Assembly (NCBI GenBank): GCA_016715815.1
Contig: JADJXN010000004.1
Location: forward strand, 116,684-180,683
Length of the DNA stretch: 64,000 nt
Reading direction: 5' to 3'
Source: Oligoflexia bacterium
GTDB lineage: Bacteria > Bdellovibrionota > Bdellovibrionia > JABDDW01
The notes under the pieces were generated by a model. The model was given only the letters and a program-made list of their open reading frames with translations. It did no database searches and was not told the DNA's origin. Numbering within the stretch: position 1 is the first letter of the stretch; the number at the start of each line of letters is the position of its first letter. A program made the translations under genes and the position numbers. Of this stretch, positions 45,197 through 53,669 are shown piece by piece.

Positions 45197-46275
45197 AAAT
45201 AATTTTAATTGGCTTTATTTTATTTCTTTCAAACATGGCTGATGCTGCTCGCATTAAAGATTTATCTAGTGTGAGAGGGGTGAGAGAAAACCAACTTATA
45301 GGTTACGGGCTAATTGTTGGTCTTAATGGCACAGGAGACGGTAAGGGCGAATTTACATCAAAAAGCTTTGCCAGAATGTTAGATAATTTAGGGATGAAAC
45401 TTGAAAATAAAGATATAGAAAGTAAAAACGTGGCTGCTGTTATTGTAACAGCAACGCTCCCGCCATTTGCAAAAGCAGGAAATAAAATTGATGTTACTGT
45501 TAACAGCATTGGCTCTGCCTCAAGCCTACAAGGCGGAACACTTTTACAAACTCCACTCAGAGGTGCTGACCAACAAGTGTATGCTGTAGCACAAGGAACA
45601 GTGGCGGTAGCACAACCAAGTACGGCCGGTGCACAAGGTGGTGGCGTTGGCGGTGGTGAAAAAGCTATAACTACAGCCGCGCGCGTTCCCAATGGAGCCA
45701 TTATAGAAAAAGATTTAGCAGGAGATTTTACAAATAAAAGACTTATTCGTTTTTCTTTAAATAATCCTGATTTTACAACTGCAGCCAGAATGGTAAAAAC
45801 CATCAATCAAGATCTGGGTGGTAAGTATGCATCGGCAAAAGATTCAGCCACCATTGATATTGTTGCACCTGCTTCTTATGAAGGAAACACTGTTGAGCTT
45901 TTAGCAAACATAGAAAATTTAGATGTCACAAGTGATGCAAAAGCAAAAGTAGTAATTAATGAAAAAACAGGCACAGTGGTGATTGGTGAAAAAGTTCAAA
46001 TAGGAACAATAGCATTAAGCCATGGCGGAATTACAATTCAAGTGACACAAGACGTTTCGCAAGCTCCGCAAAACCCAGTCCCAGTCAGGGGTCCAGCGTC
46101 TTTACAAAATCAAAACAAAGGTGCAGCTAGTGTGGCACTTTTTAATAAATCAACTAACGTAGGGGATTTGGTAAAAGCATTAAATAATTTAGGTATTTCG
46201 CCTAAAGACCTGATCAGCATTTTACAGTCAATTAAAGCGGCAGGTGCATTGCACGGAGAGCTTGAAGTTTTATGA
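45193..46275 (+). CDS. flgI: flagellar P-ring protein FlgI
   Basis: A 360-residue periplasmic ring protein. A signal peptide (MKIILIGFILFLSNMADA) is followed by the canonical ARIKDLSSVRGVRENQLIGY, GLIVGLNGTGDG and DVTVNSIGSASSLQGGTLLQ, and it ends with SPKDLISILQSIKAAGALHG. Full length and intact. L- and P-ring genes together show a two-membrane envelope. Its TGA overlaps an ATG that opens the ambiguous 258-nt region (46272). Confidence 0.97.
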   Translation: MKIILIGFILFLSNMADAARIKDLSSVRGVRENQLIGYGLIVGLNGTGDGKGEFTSKSFARMLDNLGMKLENKDIESKNVAAVIVTATLPPFAKAGNKIDVTVNSIGSASSLQGGTLLQTPLRGADQQVYAVAQGTVAVAQPSTAGAQGGGVGGGEKAITTAARVPNGAIIEKDLAGDFTNKRLIRFSLNNPDFTTAARMVKTINQDLGGKYASAKDSATIDIVAPASYEGNTVELLANIENLDVTSDAKAKVVINEKTGTVVIGEKVQIGTIALSHGGITIQVTQDVSQAPQNPVPVRGPASLQNQNKGAASVALFNKSTNVGDLVKALNNLGISPKDLISILQSIKAAGALHGELEVL

Positions 46276-46529
46276 AAAAGAACTTAGCGAGTTGTATGAA
46301 TATGATTTACAATAATAACAGATCCCACTTCATGGATGGAGTGGGTCTCGGGGGTACGGTGGGCCAAGGGTTAGTAGTATTAGCCATGGATAGGCTCGAT
46401 CGAAAAGTTTCTCGCAGGAAACAAGTGCAGGATGTCGGCGCAGGCCAAGGATTGGTTCAAAGCCCATTTTGCGGTACACAAGCACAGGAAGTGCTGAACG
46501 TATTGGCTCATCGCCCCCACTTTTTTTAA
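46272..46529 (+). ncRNA. candidate CsrA-binding multi-hairpin RNA between flgI and flgJ
   Basis: A GC-rich island (clearly richer than its neighbours) with at least four short hairpins presenting GGA in the loop: 46324-46345 (8 bp, loop ATGGAT), 46382-46396 (AGCC/GGCT, loop ATGGATA), 46445-46455 (CCAA/TTGG, loop GGA) and 46481-46495 (AGCAC/GTGCT, loop AGGAA). A further hairpin at 46407-46422 (GTTTC/GAAAC) has GGA at the stem base, and CAGGATG stands at 46428-46434. C5 and T7 runs end it at about 46518-46530. An 85-codon reading frame also spans it, starting in an ATGA overlap with flgI. Its third-position GC is near 48%, unlike the neighbouring genes, and I recognise no protein, but a small protein is not excluded. 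Confidence 0.45.
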
Positions 46530-46542
46530 GATTGGTTTTTTT

Positions 46543-47322
46543 ATGAGTGAGATTAAAGATAAGCAAGGTGCAAAAAACTTTATCTCACTAGGTAGTGAAG
46601 TAAAAACCCCCACAAAAGATAAACGCGATCCTAAAATGCTTCAAGCAGCTCAAATGTTTGAAAACCAATTTTTGCGTCAACTCATTTCACAAATGCGCAA
46701 AACTGTTCCGGAGAGTGATTTTATGCCTGATTCAAACGTTCAAAAATTTTACAAACAACAAATGGATGACAACTACGCAAACACTTGGACTGAAAATGGC
46801 GGCATTGGCCTTGCCGATTTAATTTACCAACAAATGCAAGATAAAATGGAATCTCGTAGATTAAAACCGCCAGTGAAGCAAAACGGTGAACACATGCCAA
46901 TTCAACCCGAATCGCGCTCATCTCAAATAAAACCCAACAATTCCCAAAAACTACCTGCTACCTTTTGGGAAGATAAAACGTCTGATTTAATTGCAAGAGC
47001 TGATAAAGATTTATTTTTACTTAAAAAAACTCAAAGCGGGCTTTTTATTAAATCTCGTGAGCCTCTGCCAGAGCATGTAGATATCAAGGCTCCGCTAAAT
47101 GCAAAAGTACTTCAGGCGGCAAATCTTGGTGAAGGAAAGCAGATGCTTATTTTAGAGCACGACAAAGGTCTGAAAACACAGTTTGTACATACTGGTGAAA
47201 ACTTAGTTGAGCCCGGCCAGGTATTAATTGCAGGCCAAGCGCTAGCAAGACTCCCAGCCTCACGTCAAGGAGAGCTAGCTAGTGTTGTTTTCGGGTTGCG
47301 GTATCAGGGGAGTATTGAATAA
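46543..47322 (+). CDS. flgJ: FlgJ-type rod-binding protein fused to a degenerate LytM domain
   Basis: A 259-residue protein. The N-terminal half (about 30-105) is the FlgJ rod-capping domain: AAQMFENQFLRQLISQMRKT and FYKQQMDDNYANTWTENGGI. The C-terminal third (about 175-259) resembles an M23/LytM domain (VDIKAPLNAKVLQA; LILEHDKGLKTQFVHTGENL; VEPGQVLIAGQALARL; VVFGLRYQG), but the catalytic HxH is absent (LASVVFGLRY in place of HLHFELRY), so it is probably non-enzymatic, like EnvC/NlpD-type regulators. The muramidase domain of enterobacterial FlgJ is not present. No good ribosome-binding site precedes the ATG. Confidence 0.82.
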   Translation: MSEIKDKQGAKNFISLGSEVKTPTKDKRDPKMLQAAQMFENQFLRQLISQMRKTVPESDFMPDSNVQKFYKQQMDDNYANTWTENGGIGLADLIYQQMQDKMESRRLKPPVKQNGEHMPIQPESRSSQIKPNNSQKLPATFWEDKTSDLIARADKDLFLLKKTQSGLFIKSREPLPEHVDIKAPLNAKVLQAANLGEGKQMLILEHDKGLKTQFVHTGENLVEPGQVLIAGQALARLPASRQGELASVVFGLRYQGSIE

Positions 47323-47364
47323 AATAAAAGATGGAGTATAAGAGAGCAAGGAGGCTCCTATCAC

Positions 47365-47721
47365 ATGAAAATTACTGAAAAAAATTATGCTGACCAAACT
47401 TCAGGAGCTGAAGGTTTAGGTAAATCAAAAGCAGCTCAATCTAAAAAAATAAATTCTCAATCAGGTGCGCTTAAACCACAGGGTTCAGGTGTTGAGGAAT
47501 TGGGTTCGGCAAAAGTAAATTTATCTGACCGCGCGCAAGATATTAAAAAAATTCGTGAGAAAATTGCAGCAACCCCTGATGTGGATGAGGCTAAAGTTTT
47601 AAAATATAAAAGCATGCTCGCTAAAGGCGATTACAAAGTCGATTCAAAGGCCATTGCAGATAAAATGGTAGATGAGCATTTAAAGAATGATTTTTTTAAC
47701 GTAAAAGGTAATGAGGATTAA
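47365..47721 (+). CDS. flgM: negative regulator of flagellin synthesis FlgM
   Basis: A 118-residue anti-sigma28 factor. The C-terminal half has the family pattern VNLSDRAQDIKKIREKIAATPDVDE and YKVDSKAIADKMVDEHL that binds FliA; the N-terminus is low-complexity and disordered, as expected. AAGGAGG stands 12 nt before the ATG. The stop overlaps the flgN start by one base (TAATG). No sigma28 gene lies in the window. Confidence 0.88.
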   Translation: MKITEKNYADQTSGAEGLGKSKAAQSKKINSQSGALKPQGSGVEELGSAKVNLSDRAQDIKKIREKIAATPDVDEAKVLKYKSMLAKGDYKVDSKAIADKMVDEHLKNDFFNVKGNED

Positions 47722-48237
47722 TGACTGAAGAGATAAGCCTAGCATACAGTAACTTAAGTGGAGTGCTGGAAGATGAGATTAAAATTTATAGATCTCTGCT
47801 GGAGCTTGTACGGCGCGAAAAGGAAATTTTAATTGAAGCAAAAATTCCTGAGCTAGAAGAAAATTAACCGCGCCAAAGAAGCTTTTATTTTAAAAATAAA
47901 AGCTTTAGAAAAAATTAGGGAGCGCTACGCAAGAGACCTTGCGAATAAAGTAAATGCTCCCCATGAAACGCCAAGGCTACTAGAGATTGCAGTGCAAATG
48001 CAAGACCCTGAGGCCTCAAAACTAAGAGCAATTCATGCCACTTTAGATTTATTAATAAAAAGAATTAAAGAAATTAATGCTGATAACCAAGAATTGGTTA
48101 GATCTTCACTACAAATGGTGAATGGAGCACTGGGAGCGATTAGAGAAACACTTCAACCAAAACCAACTTATGCACCAAGTGGTGACATAAAAAAGAAAGA
48201 AGTGGAATCTGGTCATTTTGTAAGTAAGGACGTTTAA
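47721..48237 (+). CDS. flgN: flagellar chaperone FlgN, interrupted by a frameshift
   Basis: A helical secretion chaperone for FlgK and FlgL. The first frame (MTEEISLAYSNLSGVLEDEI...PELEEN) stops at TAA 47865-47867. The other frame continues without a gap from 47866 as NRAKEAFILKIKALEKIRER and ends at 48237 (SGHFVSKDV). Removing one T in AATTAACC fuses them to about 171 residues, a normal FlgN length. The position between flgM and flgK confirms identity. A sequencing indel is the simplest explanation, because FlgN is needed for filament assembly. Confidence 0.75.
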
Positions 48238-48257
48238 TACTTAGTGGGAGAGCTAGG

Positions 48258-49688
48258 ATGGCTCGGATAAGTTCATTAATGCACATGGGTAAGCAGTCGA
48301 TGTCTAACTCACAGACAGCGCTGCAAACCACCAGCCACAACGTTGCTAATGCCAACACTGAAGGTTACACACGTCAAAGAGTAGAGTTTGCTGCAGCAGA
48401 ACCTGTTCAATCAGGACGTCATCGTTTAGGCCAAGGGGCCAAGCAAGCTGAGATTAAAAGAATTTCTAGTGAATTTTTAAATAAGCAAATCAGAAATGAA
48501 ACAGGCAAACTAGGTTGGGCCAACGGCAAACAAGACTCATTGGTCAGAGTTGAGCAAATTTATAATGAAAGTATTAATAAAGGTTTAAATAATTTTCTTT
48601 CCCGCTTTTTTAATGCTTTTAGAGAATTTTCTAATAATCCAGAATCTCAGGCAACACGTGCTTTAGTAAAAGAAAGTGGTAAAGTTTTAGTTGGAGACTT
48701 TCATAGAATTGATAAGCAGCTAAATGATATTCAAGCTGATATAGATGTGCAAATTAAAGCGCACATGGCTGAAATTAATGGTTATGCCAGCGGTATTGCA
48801 AAACTGAATGAAAAAATTCATCAAATAGAAGTGCAAGGTATGCATGCTAATGACGAGCGTGACCAAAGAGATTTAATGCTAAAAAAATTAAGTGATCTAG
48901 TAAATATTCGCTACGCTGAAGGTGACAACGGTAACATTGCCGTCACAGTCGGTAATACCGCAGTTATTGTATCGGGTAATGAATTTAACGAGCTTCATGC
49001 AAGTGCCACAAGCGGGCGCCCCGGAAAAAGAGAAGGTAATTTTGATATTTTCTTTAAGCACGGGCCTTACAGTGGTGTTGAGCATGTTATTACAAATGAA
49101 ATTAAAAGCGGAAAAATTGGTGGCCTACTTGAAGTCAGAGACGTAGTTATAAATGATCTCCATGATAGAATGGACCACATTGCTTACAATGTGGCAGAGT
49201 CTGTAAACACCATTCATGAAGTAGGCTTTGATAGATATAATAAAACAGGAACCCTTTTCTTTAACCAATTAGGCGGCCAATTTGGTGCTGCTTCAGATAT
49301 TGGCATAAACCAAGAAATTGCAAATGACCCTGGTAAAATCGCAGCAGCCCTTCAAGGTGCAAGCCCCGGTGATAACCGTGTGGCAAATGCCATTGCAGCC
49401 CTTGAGACAAAAAAACTTTTACAAGATGGAACAAGCACCGTTAATGATTATTTTAACGGCATGGTGGGTGAGTTTGCCGTTTTAACTTCCAAAAATGACA
49501 CTATTCGTGAGCATCAAAAAAATATCGTAAGCCAGCTTAATAATGTGCGCGAATCTATTAGTGGTGTGAGTTTAGATGAAGAAGTTACGGATATGATTAA
49601 GTATCAAAAAGCTTTTGATGCTTCAGCAAGGCTCATAAAAACGGCAGATGAAATGTTTGACACTGTCATTAATTTAAAGAGGTTATAG
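48258..49688 (+). CDS. flgK: flagellar hook-associated protein 1 FlgK
   Basis: A 476-residue hook-filament junction protein. N-terminal SNSQTALQTTSHNVANANTEG and YTRQRVEF, and C-terminal SGVSLDEEVTDMIKYQKAF and DASARLIKTADEMFDTVINL, are canonical. The length is within the family range. It follows flgN by 20 bp and precedes flgL by 5 bp. Confidence 0.96.
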   Translation: MARISSLMHMGKQSMSNSQTALQTTSHNVANANTEGYTRQRVEFAAAEPVQSGRHRLGQGAKQAEIKRISSEFLNKQIRNETGKLGWANGKQDSLVRVEQIYNESINKGLNNFLSRFFNAFREFSNNPESQATRALVKESGKVLVGDFHRIDKQLNDIQADIDVQIKAHMAEINGYASGIAKLNEKIHQIEVQGMHANDERDQRDLMLKKLSDLVNIRYAEGDNGNIAVTVGNTAVIVSGNEFNELHASATSGRPGKREGNFDIFFKHGPYSGVEHVITNEIKSGKIGGLLEVRDVVINDLHDRMDHIAYNVAESVNTIHEVGFDRYNKTGTLFFNQLGGQFGAASDIGINQEIANDPGKIAAALQGASPGDNRVANAIAALETKKLLQDGTSTVNDYFNGMVGEFAVLTSKNDTIREHQKNIVSQLNNVRESISGVSLDEEVTDMIKYQKAFDASARLIKTADEMFDTVINLKRL

Positions 49689-49693
49689 GTTAA

Positions 49694-50779
49694 ATGCGCG
49701 TCAGTAATAACATGGGTTACAACCAAGTTAAAACAAGTATAGAAAAAAACAGGGGCGAGGTGCATGACCTTCAGGGCCAAGCCTCAACCATGAAGCGTAT
49801 TACAAAGCCTTCAGATGACCCAGTAGGCACTGCAAGAACTTTAGGCATAAGAACAGAGCAAGTAGGCACTGGGCAATTTTTAAAAAACATAGAGCAGGCA
49901 AAAACATTTTTAAATTTTACTGAAGCCGCATTAGCCGATATTTCTGAAATTTTTATTCGCGCAAAAGAATTAGCAGTAAGCCAAGCCAGTGAAGCCAGTG
50001 CCAATGCAGTTACCCGAATGGCAACATCTACAGAAATAGACCAAATGTATAAAGACATGGTGGGAATTTCTAACCGTAGATTTGGAGAGCGCTATTTATT
50101 TGGTGGTTATAAAACCACAGCTTCCCCATTTGATGCTGAAGGAAATTACAGAGGTGATGACGGCTCCATGCGTATTGAAGTTAGCCGTGGAACTTATGCG
50201 CCAATGAATCTTCCAGGCTCCCGTATATTTTTAGGAAAGCATTACTCTCTGGGCTTAGTACCAGAAAATTCAAGGGGTCCTGAAAAAGCAAATTATCCGC
50301 CCATTCCCTCTCCTGAAACCGATGGCAAGCAACAAGAACCGGTGGAGATTAGAAACCCTGCGTCAGAAAAAAGAGGCCTTGACCCACAAAAAAATCCTGA
50401 AGCCTCACAGCATACAAATTCTGAAGCGCAATTAGGGGCTCAGGGCGAGAATTTATTCATTGTGCTACAAACATTATCAAATGGCTTACGTGCAAACGAT
50501 ACAGAGGCCATACAGGAAACTTTAGAGCGAATTGATTCTGCCCTTGAGCAAGTAGTTACGCTGCGCTCACAAGTGGGATCTAGACTAAATTCTATAAATA
50601 ATACAGCTGAGAGTTTATCAAAATCCAAAGTTGATAATTCTGCACTCTTGAGTTCTATAGAAGATGCCGATGCATTTGAAGTATTCACGGACATAACAAA
50701 AAACGAGAATACTTTAAAAGCAACGCTGCAGACGTCAGGTAAATTAATTCAACCAAGTCTACTTGACTTTTTAAGATAG
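49694..50779 (+). CDS. flgL: flagellar hook-associated protein 3 FlgL
   Basis: A 361-residue junction protein of the flagellin superfamily. The N-terminal coiled coil (MRVSNNMGYNQVKTSI, KRITKPSDDPVGTARTLGIR) and the C-terminal RIDSALEQVVTLRSQVGSRL are recognisable. Between about 190 and 245 there is a Pro/Glu/Gln-rich low-complexity insert, which makes it longer than the enterobacterial protein (about 317). Confidence 0.93.
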   Translation: MRVSNNMGYNQVKTSIEKNRGEVHDLQGQASTMKRITKPSDDPVGTARTLGIRTEQVGTGQFLKNIEQAKTFLNFTEAALADISEIFIRAKELAVSQASEASANAVTRMATSTEIDQMYKDMVGISNRRFGERYLFGGYKTTASPFDAEGNYRGDDGSMRIEVSRGTYAPMNLPGSRIFLGKHYSLGLVPENSRGPEKANYPPIPSPETDGKQQEPVEIRNPASEKRGLDPQKNPEASQHTNSEAQLGAQGENLFIVLQTLSNGLRANDTEAIQETLERIDSALEQVVTLRSQVGSRLNSINNTAESLSKSKVDNSALLSSIEDADAFEVFTDITKNENTLKATLQTSGKLIQPSLLDFLR

Positions 50780-50817
50780 CTTGGTTACCACTGTCTGCAC
50801 GTTAAGGAGAATGAATC

Positions 50818-51048
50818 ATGCTTGTTTTGACAAGGAAGTTAGGCGAAAGCATCGCAATTGATGACCACATCAAGATTGTGGTTGTTCAAATCAAGGGTAA
50901 GCAAGTCCGTCTAGGAATCGAAGCGCCAAAAGAAACCAAAATACACAGAGAAGAAGTTTATACGGCCATACAAGAGCAGAATAAGGCCTCTATAGACACC
51001 GACTCTGATGACACTAAGAAAGTGGCCAGGCTTTTAAAAAAAGGCTAA
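50818..51048 (+). CDS. csrA: carbon storage regulator CsrA
   Basis: A 76-residue RNA-binding homodimer that recognises ANGGA in hairpin loops. MLVLTRKLGESIAIDDHIKI, KQVRLGIEAPKETKIHREE with the RNA-contacting Arg, and a short C-terminal tail are seen. AAGGAG precedes the ATG. It is adjacent to fliW, the protein antagonist of CsrA in flagellate bacteria such as Bacillus and Campylobacter. Targets are probably flagellar mRNAs; see the hairpin region at 46272-46529. Confidence 0.96.
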   Translation: MLVLTRKLGESIAIDDHIKIVVVQIKGKQVRLGIEAPKETKIHREEVYTAIQEQNKASIDTDSDDTKKVARLLKKG

Positions 51049-51126
51049 GCCCTTAAAAAGTACAAAATTTTTCCCTTGCAGTCTTATTTTAAGGCTTGCT
51101 AGGCTGGACATGGAGGTCTAGAAAAT

Positions 51127-51675
51127 ATGGAAATTCAAACCAGCAGGTTTGGCGTAGTTAATATCCAAGAAAATGATGTATTAACACTTACAGATCCCAT
51201 CCTAGGCTTCCCGGATCTGAAAAAATTTGTCATTTTAGAAGACCCCGATGATCTTGTTTTTGCTTGGTTTCAATCTTGTGAAAATAAGTTCATCGCGTTT
51301 GCGATATTAGAGCCTGAGCTTTTTGCAGCTGATTATAAAGTAAAGCTTGGCAAAAACGACAAAGAGGCTTTGCAAGTGGCAGAGCCCGATGTGGTCAGAG
51401 TTTTTAACATTGTGACCATTCCTGATGATGTCACTCAAATGACTGCCAATTTAAAAGCACCACTTGTGGTTAACGTGGCAAAGCGTTTAGTAAAGCAAGT
51501 TGTCACTCAAGAAAATGATCACCCCATTCGCCACCCTATTTTTAACGAGCTTCAAGCAAGGCTCTCTCAAGGGGCGCTCACACAAGTTACTCCTACTTCA
51601 ACACCAGCAGCGGTGGCCCCACCAAAGGTGATTGTGCACACCCAAAAGCAAGAAGACACTGAAGCTAAGGTTTAA
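51127..51675 (+). CDS. fliW: flagellar assembly factor FliW
   Basis: A 182-residue protein that binds flagellin and CsrA in a partner-switching feedback. The FliW core is recognisable: VLTLTDPILGFPDLKKFVIL, FAWFQSCENKFIAFAILEP, FNIVTIPDDVTQMTANLKAP and VVNVAKRLVKQVV. A Pro/Ala/Thr tail of about 35 residues follows the core. GGAGG lies about 10 nt before the ATG. Its stop overlaps the next ATG by one base. Confidence 0.93.
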   Translation: MEIQTSRFGVVNIQENDVLTLTDPILGFPDLKKFVILEDPDDLVFAWFQSCENKFIAFAILEPELFAADYKVKLGKNDKEALQVAEPDVVRVFNIVTIPDDVTQMTANLKAPLVVNVAKRLVKQVVTQENDHPIRHPIFNELQARLSQGALTQVTPTSTPAAVAPPKVIVHTQKQEDTEAKV

Positions 51676-52187
51676 TGTTTGATTTAAGAAAAACCCTGCT
51701 TCTTGCAACAGAAGCGCTATCTAATGCAAAAATTTCTCATGCTTTAATTGGCGGGTTCGCATTAGCCCACCACGGAGTAAGCCGCGCTACCGTAGATATA
51801 GATTTTTTGGCAGACGGTGAACAGAAGCCCCAGATTATAAGCGCATTAACCAAAGCTGGTTTTAAATTGGTTCTTGAAACGCCTGAGGTATTACATTTAG
51901 AAGGAAATTCTGGGTTTTTAGATGTTTTGTTGGCAAACCGGCCTACAAGTAAAAAAATGCTTAACGAAGCTGTTAAAGACAAATCTTTAGGCGTTTATGT
52001 ATTAAAGGCAGAGGATATAATCGGCTTAAAGATACAGGCTTATAAAAACGATCCCACAAGGGAGCTGCAAGACAAGGCTGATATACAAAGTCTTTTAACG
52101 AATAACGAGAATTTAGATATAAATAAAATTAAGGCTTATGCCGATTTATTTGGTGAATGGAACGAAATACAAAAACTAAAAAAATAA
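51675..52187 (+). CDS. predicted nucleotidyltransferase-fold protein
   Basis: A 170-residue protein with the start of a minimal nucleotidyltransferase fold: KISHALIGGFALAHHGVSRA, then TVDIDFLADG with the DxD metal site, followed by LEGNSGFLDVLLA. It ends in an ADIQSLL helix block. This resembles AbiEii/DUF6036-type nucleotidyltransferases, several of which are parts of toxin-antitoxin or abortive-infection pairs. It is coupled to fliW by a TAATG overlap and followed by a 34-codon ORF. A role in flagella is not indicated; the position could be accidental. Confidence 0.65.
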   Translation: MFDLRKTLLLATEALSNAKISHALIGGFALAHHGVSRATVDIDFLADGEQKPQIISALTKAGFKLVLETPEVLHLEGNSGFLDVLLANRPTSKKMLNEAVKDKSLGVYVLKAEDIIGLKIQAYKNDPTRELQDKADIQSLLTNNENLDINKIKAYADLFGEWNEIQKLKK

Positions 52188-52189
52188 AA

Positions 52190-52294
52190 ATGACTCTAAA
52201 AGAATACCTAGAGTTTTTAGAGCAGTATTGGAAAATTTTTACTCCGAAACAAAAAGTATTATCAAAAACTACCTATAAAAATATTAAAATCTAA
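52190..52294 (+). CDS. short ORF (34 aa) behind the nucleotidyltransferase gene
   Basis: The frame ATG 52190 to TAA 52294 encodes MTLKEYLEFLEQYWKIFTPK and a further 14 residues. It begins 2 bp after the preceding stop and overlaps the convergent gene by 4 bp. The Leu/Tyr/Trp helical start looks protein-like, and I have an unverified recollection of similar mini-ORFs next to such nucleotidyltransferases. No ribosome-binding site is seen, so translation would need coupling. Confidence 0.4.
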   Translation: MTLKEYLEFLEQYWKIFTPKQKVLSKTTYKNIKI

Positions 52295-53526
52295 TTACCT
52301 AATACGGTAGATAGGTCTGGGTTTTCAAAGCTCATGTGAAGAGTTGTAGGTCTAGCGTTAACCCCTTCACCAAGTATGATTTGGTTTGTTCTGAGTGAGC
52401 CGCTTAAACCAACTGTTTCTGGTTTAAAGGCAGAAGTTTTTTCTTGAGCAGTGAAGTTTTCCTGGGACAGAATTTCAAAGGTACTAATGTATCTAGCAAG
52501 ATCAACATCAACCTTAGACATCACTAAATCTGAAAACAATCTTCCGGCATAGGCTGCGTTTTCTAACTCAACAACTACATAGGTTTGCTCATGGCTGCCT
52601 TTAGCTTTTAAAAAGTAAATGCTTTTAATGGCGCCATCAGAGGCTTTGGGTTTAAATTTAATTTCATTTTCAAGTTTACTAATTCCTGTTCTATTACCAG
52701 TTTCTGTTTTTATATCTACTTCATAGACAGAAATGCTACCTAAGCGAACAAGCTCATTGTTACTTAAAACTTCTTGTATTGGCTTTGCAAAAGCCACATG
52801 AAATTTACCATCAATAGGTGTAACTAAATGTAAGCTTGAGGCATTTTGATCAGTTGAGAATAATATTTTTTCTGTAGAGGCAGAAACATTTGTGCCTTTA
52901 TGGTTTGATAAGTGTAAAACTTTACCAATAAGCTTGCTCTCAGTTTTTACTGCTGTCACTTTTTCAGTAACTTCATAAAAATAATTAAGTGTGGAGTTGC
53001 CGGCTTCTGTAATGCCATCTCTTAGCCAAATTCCACGGGTAATACCTTGTGCGTCTGCTCTATTTTGAAAAATTGAAACTCTTTGAATTTGAGAGCGGCG
53101 AAGTCCTTTAGGTGTTGGTAAAATTTCAATTATAGAAACATGTCCATTTGCACCCTGAGCAAGCAACATAAAACGCCCCTCACCTGCTGCAATGGGGGTA
53201 ATTTTTCTTGAGGAGAGTTCTTTTGCAGTAGCTGCATCTAACTCTATGGGGTTTGATGCTGAAATTTGATCTTCGTTTCTTACTAAAATTCTTAATTTTG
53301 ATTGAGTATCTATGGCTACACTATAATGTTTGCCGTCCTCCAAGCGAACCTCTGAGCTTCTATAAGGGCCTAAGAGTAATCGCATATCAGTGACACTTAA
53401 ACCGCTTAGGTTCACTATGCGGCTTAAATTAGCGATGCACTTTGGTAGTAAATCCGCTTTTGAGGTCACATCTGCCCAAACTGGCAGAGCAAGTATAGTC
53501 ATTAAAAGAATTGATAAAATACGCAT
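52291..53526 (-). CDS. exported protein, unknown function
   Basis: A 411-residue protein with a signal peptide (MRILSILLMTILALPVWA). The mature part is mostly beta-strand in character, with repeated segments of the type hxhhhxx(D/S) (for example GRFMLLAQGANGHVSIIEIL and EKILFSTDQNASSLHLVTPI), which could be a beta-propeller. A CIANLS motif near the N-terminus resembles the start of the exported paralogues at 56-58 kb. No catalytic motif recognised. Confidence 0.6.
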   Translation of the reverse strand: MRILSILLMTILALPVWADVTSKADLLPKCIANLSRIVNLSGLSVTDMRLLLGPYRSSEVRLEDGKHYSVAIDTQSKLRILVRNEDQISASNPIELDAATAKELSSRKITPIAAGEGRFMLLAQGANGHVSIIEILPTPKGLRRSQIQRVSIFQNRADAQGITRGIWLRDGITEAGNSTLNYFYEVTEKVTAVKTESKLIGKVLHLSNHKGTNVSASTEKILFSTDQNASSLHLVTPIDGKFHVAFAKPIQEVLSNNELVRLGSISVYEVDIKTETGNRTGISKLENEIKFKPKASDGAIKSIYFLKAKGSHEQTYVVVELENAAYAGRLFSDLVMSKVDVDLARYISTFEILSQENFTAQEKTSAFKPETVGLSGSLRTNQIILGEGVNARPTTLHMSFENPDLSTVLGN

Positions 53527-53669
53527 GAATGCTAGCCAATGCAGACCTTATGCCCAATGGAGACAATATAAGTATTTGATATTACTATGCTATTATTCTA
53601 TTAAAACGGCCTTTTAAGCCAAAAAGACATAAATTGTTAGTCACATGTCACAAGTTAAAAGGGGTATTA

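Noticed and set aside
46330..46613. Two overlapping reverse-strand reading frames across the flgI-flgJ interval
   Set aside because: They run into the flgJ coding region antisense, lack ribosome-binding sites and look like by-products of the GC-rich stretch.
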